DNA from: Tolypeutes matacus
Taxonomy: Eukaryota; Chordata; Mammalia; Cingulata; Chlamyphoridae
Direction of reading: 5' to 3'
Assembly (NCBI GenBank): GCA_026826555.1
Contig: JAKSZT010038599.1
Location: forward strand, 67,634-131,633
Length of the DNA stretch: 64,000 bases
The first letter of the stretch is position 1; each line of letters opens with the position of its first letter. Shown in pieces: positions 59,216 to 64,000 of this stretch. A program made the translations under genes and the position numbers. Below the pieces are notes generated by a model. It was given only the letters and a program-made list of their open reading frames with translations. It was not told the DNA's origin and ran no database searches.

Positions 59216-59439
59216 TGCATACACATAAAAGAATGTAAGAATGAGATCAGTGACCTTGCCAGTCTTGTTCATGGCCAAATACTCTGCCTCTTATCAGTAC
59301 TGAGGAATCTGTAATAACTTAAAATATCAATGAATGAAACTTTCCATTTTATTTCTTCTTTTAGAGGGAATTGCTCAGTTAACATCAAAGTACCTATCAC
59401 AAGTTTGGCTTGTTAACAGTATGTTTCATGATTTGACAA

Positions 59440-60010
59440 GGTTAAAGCCATATTGAGATACAACTTTCTTTCAACAAATTGGCAAAGGTAAAATGAAATC
59501 ATAATACCAATAAGCAGGAAGATTTGGGGAAATAGGTACTGCTAGTGAATAGTAATTTGGCTATGCATATTAAAACAATGACTTTTTAAATAAAGTGACA
59601 TACTTTTGACCCAGAAATTCTCTAAGATATTTAGCCTAAGAAAGTAATATAAATATGTGCCAAATTTAAAAGTCCAGCATTAAAGCACTGAATTAATAAG
59701 TATGGAGACATGCAGAGAAATATTTGGTTGATTAAAATGGCATCAAAAGCAAATGATTATTAAGATGAAAGATAGATATTACAATATACTATTAAGTCCA
59801 TAAGGAGGTTATAATAAAATAAGTAATACTTCTTTCAACAATAAAATACATTTCTGTGGGCATGCATGCACCAAACATAAAATCTGAAAAGATATAAAGA
59901 ATACATCAATGGTGATTATCTCTAACAGGTTACTTCTGAATTTCCTTCCCTCATTTTGTTGCCATATGTCTATACTTCATTGGTTTCATAAAGAAATAAA
60001 CAATAAAACA
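59440..60010 (+). mobile_element. Old L1 3'-end fragment
   Basis: Forward L1 3' region: 'acttttgacccagaaattct', 'ctaagatatttagcctaag', 'gcattaaagcactgaatt', 'ggtgattatctctaacaggt', 'catatgtctatacttcattg'. Diverged and non-coding. Confidence 0.55.
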
Positions 60011-60057
60011 TTTAAAATGACTTTAAAGCCTAGTCATCAATATTCTAATAATGAATC

Positions 60058-60515
60058 CTCTGTATACCAAACAAAATAATGTCCTCCCCAAAGGTGTCTT
60101 TGTCCTAGTCCCCAGAACCTGTGGGCATGTTAACTTACATTGCAAAGGGATATTGCAGATGTGATTAAGTTAAGAATTTTGAGATGGGTATATTATCCTT
60201 GATCATCTGGGTAGTCCCAATGTAATTATAAATTATAGCGGGGTGGGGTGAACAGAGGCTCTGAGTTAGAGAAGAAGATGTGACAACAGAAGCAAAGATC
60301 AGAGTGATGCAGCCGTGGGCTAAGAAATGCTTGTATCCTTTAAAAGCTGTTAGAAACAAGGAAACAGAATCTTCCCTAGAGACTTAAGAAAGAAAACAGC
60401 TTTGTAAACGATTTTAGATTTCTGACTTCCAGAGTGTAAGATAAAAAATTTGCAGTTTTTTACGCCTTTTAAGTATTTGTGGTGATTTGTTATAGCAGCA
60501 TTAGGAAACTAATAC
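60058..60515 (+). repeat. MLT1-like MaLR LTR
   Basis: Forward LTR: 'tgtcctagtccccagaacct', 'gtgggcatgttaacttacat', 'tgcaaagggatattgcagat', 'gtgattaagttaagaatttt', 'ttgtggtgatttgttatagc', ending 'ggaaactaataca'. Consistent with an MLT1 subfamily. Confidence 0.83.
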
Positions 60516-61095
60516 ATTCTGTCATGTGAAAATTAAAATCAAAACAAGAGGGTTCATAGAAACCCACAAAAAGGGGATATTAAACTCAAAATTCCCTTGA
60601 TGTTTAAATACAAAATGTTAAGCCCCTTCATCATCAGGAATTCCAATACCCATACCAGGATTTATAAAAGATTTTCTGGAAATGGTACTGAAGCATTGTA
60701 AAAAATATATTGTACTACTCACAGAATTATATAAACACTCCAGAACACCCTCTATCACCAAAGTAGAATTTCTCTTCCTTTCTACTTTTTCACCTTCAAG
60801 TTTGCCTTAGTAGCTCATTTTAATCATTGTTTTTTAACTTCAATAAAAATAATCAGGGTAGTGAATGAGGGTAATTTACTCCGAAACCAGCCAAGCATAA
60901 AATGTGGTTTATTACCTGCATTTTTAAAAATACAAAGACATGCGTTTGTGACTTGGTATTATTTGTTTCCTTCCAGATATGTAAATTTAATCATAAGTGG
61001 AAATATTTTTTAGTCTATTTCAGAAATGTGGTTGAATAGAAGCCTACTTTTCCAAAACCTATGATCATGGAAAGCTAAGGGGCTTTTTGAGCTGA
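60516..61095. other. Unassigned AT-rich DNA
   Basis: Nothing recognised. Confidence 0.5.
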
Positions 61096-61099
61096 CAGA

Positions 61100-61483
61100 G
61101 TGCAGGAAGAACATGCTGATTTGTTGAAGTGGGAGAAAGTGTATATTTTCCCTCAAAAATTATTCAACGGATTGCACTTCTATGGCATAAAAAACTGCAC
61201 GGCTTCCGGTAGGCGGCAGAGAGCTCACACAAAGGTAGAGAGGTTGCTGTATTCCCAGCAGCGCAGGAACACAGAGACCCCCAAGTCACTGTCACATGAG
61301 CCCAGACCCCCATCATGGATGGCCATCGGCCCCCTACAGCACAAGCACGCTGGAGTGTGGTGGCCGTTCTGTCCACAGCATCCTCTCCCTCTCTTGTATC
61401 CTGCAGTTTTCCTACGTTATTGTGTGTTTATATTGAAATTTAGCGATAAGTATATCCAGGCAGTTCCATTGAGATCATTTTAA
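61100..61483 (+). other. GC-richer unique block with an open frame, unrecognised
   Basis: A 127-codon plus-strand frame covers this block, and 61,195-61,400 is clearly richer in G, C and CpG than the neighbourhood. The peptide (MQEEHADLLKWEKVYIFPQK onward) shows no domain I know and the minus strand is open too (61,164-61,376), which is expected for GC-rich DNA. It could be an exon of a non-coding transcript, a decayed pseudogene or an old repeat. Confidence 0.3.
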
Positions 61484-61499
61484 GTGGCAACTGTTGACT

Positions 61500-62084
61500 T
61501 TCTGAATTTCTTACAGGCACTAATAAAAATTAACCTGAAATAAAACAGATACCTGTGGTCTCTACACCTTCTGCAGCCCCTATTCACAAGTGGTTTCCAG
61601 TCTTTTTTTTAAAATAGGTACAAAGTCTTTATTATTATCATTAGTATTTACAAGTCTAGAAATTGTCCCTTCCCAGGGAAAAATACAATCTTTTCTATCT
61701 TACAGCAAGTTATAAAACCTCACTTTTGACAGTAGAACTGTTTGAATAAATTGTTTATCTCAGGTGAACCCCATTCATGATAAACAATCTGATCTCTTAA
61801 TTATATTATTTGACTGTTACCATTGCACCAATAGACAAACTCCATTTTCCACAGAATACAACTGTAATGTCTTTTGGTTCTTTTCTAGTTCAATTTCTCT
61901 GCCTGGCATTTTGGTACTTTCATAGGACAATAGAAGTGCTGACACAGAAACTTTTAGAAGACATGACAGCAATTCTTTCACCTTTTGAATTGTCATGGAG
62001 TCTAGAAGTTGTTTCTCTATGACTTTTTTTATCAGCTTGGTTAGAATATCTTATCCTCAGTGTTAGTAGCTGACTTTTGAGAGT
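61500..62084. other. Unassigned non-coding DNA
   Basis: Nothing recognised. The frame at 61,810-62,022 has no domain. Confidence 0.5.
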
Positions 62085-62275
62085 TGATCAGGGATTCTAA
62101 ACATTTTTTGTTCCACAGACCACTTTGACATTCAGGTGAAAACCACGGGCCCCTTACTAAGTCCACACTACACTGTGTATTATTTAATAAATATATCACA
62201 CCCACGCCAACATGTTCCCACAAGAAGAAAGTTTTTTTTGGGTTTCAATTCAAGCTCACCGACCCCTTGTTAAGT
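62085..62275 (-). mobile_element. DNA-transposon fossil
   Basis: 'cattttttgttccacagacc', 'actttgacattcaggtgaaa', 'accacgggccccttactaag', 'cgaccccttgttaag' resemble the opposite end of the old DNA-transposon type seen at 24.55 kb. Name unresolved. It abuts the TBCE pseudogene fragment and may have truncated it. Confidence 0.45.
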
Positions 62276-62284
62276 ACACCAGGA

Positions 62285-62532
62285 TAGATGGTCGTTGTGG
62301 TTTAAGTTCCCTATCTTCAGGTTCACCAAATTTAAAGCAATTGAGTAATTGGTATCTAGGATGGGCTACAAGATATTCTTCATTTGGCCTGTTTTTGTCA
62401 GGATTCTGATGTCTATCAGCATTTCTCCATTCATTTCTAAAAGCTCTTTGGTAGTCAAGCTCAGCTCCACCTCTTTTCTCTGGTAGAATCTCACATTTGT
62501 TCAATGTCTTCAGCTGACCAATTTTGGCAATA
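62285..62532 (-). pseudogene. TBCE: TBCE pseudogene fragment (tubulin-folding cofactor E)
   Basis: The minus-strand frame carries [15 protein letters not shown], then [13 protein letters not shown], then [10 protein letters not shown] and AHPRYQLL, which I recognise as the segment after the leucine-rich repeats of tubulin-specific chaperone E, a factor that helps assemble alpha/beta tubulin dimers. About 80 residues are covered. I estimate about 70% identity to the human protein from memory, too low for the functional orthologue, and a one-codon insertion sits after QLL. No stop or frameshift is visible in the fragment. It is truncated on both sides: a DAS SINE lies at its 5' edge and a DNA-transposon fossil at its 3' edge. 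A decayed processed copy is the likeliest explanation; no other TBCE exon is in the window. Confidence 0.8.
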
Positions 62533-62655
62533 AAGAATTGATGTTTAGGGGATGGATGTGGCTCAAATTGTTGGACGTCCGTCTCCCATGTAGAGGGACC
62601 TGGGTTCAATCCCCGAGACCTCCCTGTTAAAAAAAAAAAAAAGAATTGATTTTTA
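62533..62655 (+). repeat. DAS-type SINE beside the TBCE fragment
   Basis: Forward SINE: 'ggggatggatgtggctcaaa', 'tccgtctcccatgtagagg', B-box-like 'ggttcaatccc', then a 14-A tail. The target-site duplication aagaattgatgttta / aagaattgattttta (one mismatch) starts at 62,533 and 62,641. Part of the minus frame of the TBCE fragment reads through it, so the frame is longer than the homology. Confidence 0.87.
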
Positions 62656-63090
62656 ATGTGGGCTCTTTCAGTCAGGGAGTTTCTGATGCAGGGAAAAAAA
62701 AGAATACAGAATCTGTAACTTATCTAGTTCATTGATAAACAACCATTGTGGTATCTAATTTTGCAAGGAAGGAAAACTGAAACATCTCTGCCTCTTGGCT
62801 CTCCCAAAACCCACACCATTTCCCACAGGTGGCTTTATTTTTAATCCGTGAAAAGAATGTGCCTTCTTCCCACTTCAGTTTGGAGTTTGCCGTTGGTTTG
62901 TCTAAAAACACTGCTAAAACTTCCAGTCAAGATGGCTTTGTGAAATCATACTTTATTTTTCTCCTTCCACTTCAAACTAAGACATCTGAAAATAAAAATG
63001 AGATAAATTGGCACTGCTCAATAACAAGAAAGCATCTCAGTGGATCTAAAGAGGAATGGAGGCCCAGAGCAGTAAGCTGGGAATGAAGAG
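62656..63090. other. Unassigned non-coding DNA
   Basis: Nothing firmly recognised. The frames at 62,729-62,911 (minus) and 62,829-63,086 (plus) have no domain, and I see no further TBCE homology upstream of the SINE. Confidence 0.45.
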
Positions 63091-64000
63091 GTAGTACTGT
63101 TGGATCTGGGTCCAGAATCAGGCAGAGGAAGCTGGGAGTTTAATTTTTTGTTGAAAGTTAGACCTGATGTATTGGGTAAAAAGAACTGAGGTAAATAGAC
63201 CTTTAGTGTGAGGTTCTATGTTTATCTGGCCAGGAGTTAGGTTGTATTAACTCTATGCTGTAACTGCAGATGTCAGAGGCTAAAATTTCTTTTCTGTTCT
63301 TGTTTTTGTCTCTATTGTTGTCTTTAGTTTTTCCTAGAGACTCCATCTTAAGTAGGGTCTGAGCCTTGCAGTTCTTTTAGCTTTAATGTACTGTAACTAT
63401 GCAGAGGCCTGGGGATGTGAAGGTAAAGTGTGGGCAAAGGGCAAGCATTCTATAGTCCTGTAATTGGGGCTCAGTCTTTTAGTGAGCTTGTGTCCTTTGC
63501 CTGCGACGTTCACAAGTGCTGCTCAGCTTTTTTTCCTCCTCCATGGGCGAGACAAGAAGGCTAGAGGGGGCTGGAGTAGAGTATTTTCCTTCACCCAGTG
63601 CCACTTAAGCTCCAGTAAAACCCGTTGGTTAGGCTCTGGTAAAATAGTTTCCCTTGACAGCAGGTCTTTGTTAAGGAAAGCAGAGTGCTCTAGGCATATT
63701 TCAAATGATTATTTTCTTTCTTTCCCTGCTGGAAGCATAAGAGACTTTTCTCTGCAATCTTCACCCTGAGAACCTAGTGGGGCTCCTGGAGGTAAAGTTC
63801 AGAAAAGTGTGGGGGTATCCCTAAGGCTGGGTCCCCAGGAATTTTTCTCTCTCAAGATAGCCCATGGTCAGTCTCCAGCGATTAACCAATGACCCTTTCA
63901 GTGTACCTGCCAGTTTCTGGTCCCAGTAGCAGCTCTGCTCCAGGTAAGCCATGTTTCTCTAGAGTCACCAATCTCTCCAGTTTTGGGGGTGCCCTGTGAC
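63091..64000 (-). mobile_element. Probable L1 5'-UTR-like repeat, runs off the window
   Basis: A long phrase series ('gttagacctgatgtattggg', 'agtagggtctgagccttgca', 'gatgtgaaggtaaagtgtgg', 'cccttgacagcaggtctttg', 'cagtctccagcgattaacca') is one I remember as an old L1 5'-UTR-type mammalian repeat. The orientation is inferred, and an LTR is the alternative. The 101-codon frame at 63,464-63,769 lies in it and is not a gene. Confidence 0.45.

Noticed and set aside
61100..61483. Protein-coding exon
   Set aside because: Both strands are open and no domain or paired splice site is seen; kept only as a finding to check.
62285..62532. Functional TBCE exon
   Set aside because: Divergence from the remembered protein is too high, one codon is inserted, both edges are repeats, and no other exon lies in the window.

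Overview
The window is nuclear DNA of a placental mammal and reads as an AT-rich, repeat-filled gene desert. No host protein-coding exon can be supported. Every long open frame lies inside a retroelement, an LTR, a low-complexity tract or unassigned AT-rich DNA. The lineage call is Xenarthra, most likely an armadillo. It rests on four short tRNA-derived SINEs of the DAS type (3.4, 4.3, 41.3 and 62.5 kb), each with its own target-site duplication, and on several copies of a LINE-mobilised family that I do not know from other mammals. The SINE family assignment is from memory, so the species call is moderate.

Layout. 0-7 kb: mostly unassigned DNA with two DAS SINEs, a GA microsatellite and a MIR. 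7.1-8.1 kb: an ERVL-type LTR followed by a second LTR tail. 8.6-12.6 kb: an old L1 whose ORF1 is split by about 2.5 kb of a recurrent non-coding family ('family X', copies A and B); copy C follows to 13.1 kb. 13-20.5 kb: unassigned DNA with MIRs and a MaLR-like LTR. 20.9-25.0 kb: a decayed ERVL provirus (gag, protease, RT, RNase H, part of integrase) ending in an LTR that carries a DNA-transposon insert, then an MLT2-like LTR. 25.6-34 kb: mainly unassigned DNA, with a possible conserved regulatory block near 27.0-27.3 kb, a TCTA microsatellite, MIRs and an old mammalian repeat. 34.0-37.5 kb: an L1 ORF2 to 3' end with three younger insertions. 38-44.8 kb: MIRs, a DAS SINE inserted at the edge of a MIR, an MLT1 LTR and an L1 3' end. 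44.8-52.1 kb: the densest stretch, with an MLT2-like fragment, a class II-like LTR, two MaLR-like internal regions in opposite orientation (one carrying a 60-bp tandem repeat), two LTRs and a minus-strand L1 with 5' UTR, ORF1 and the start of ORF2. 52.6-53.6 kb: a family X copy with a 15-bp target-site duplication, a 5' inversion and an apparent 3' transduction. 53.6-64 kb: further LTRs, a tiny polyadenylated retro-insertion, an L1 3' end, a TBCE pseudogene fragment next to a DAS SINE, and L1 5'-UTR-like DNA at the right edge.

The features do not form a pathway. The story is layered retrotransposition: ancient mammalian repeats (MIR, MLT1, MLT2, old L1) hit by younger xenarthran insertions (DAS SINEs, family X, MaLR-like and class II-like LTRs). 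I found no new gene system. The least explained items are family X, its well-bounded copy at 52.6-53.6 kb, and the 60-bp (20-codon) tandem repeat inside a MaLR-like internal region.
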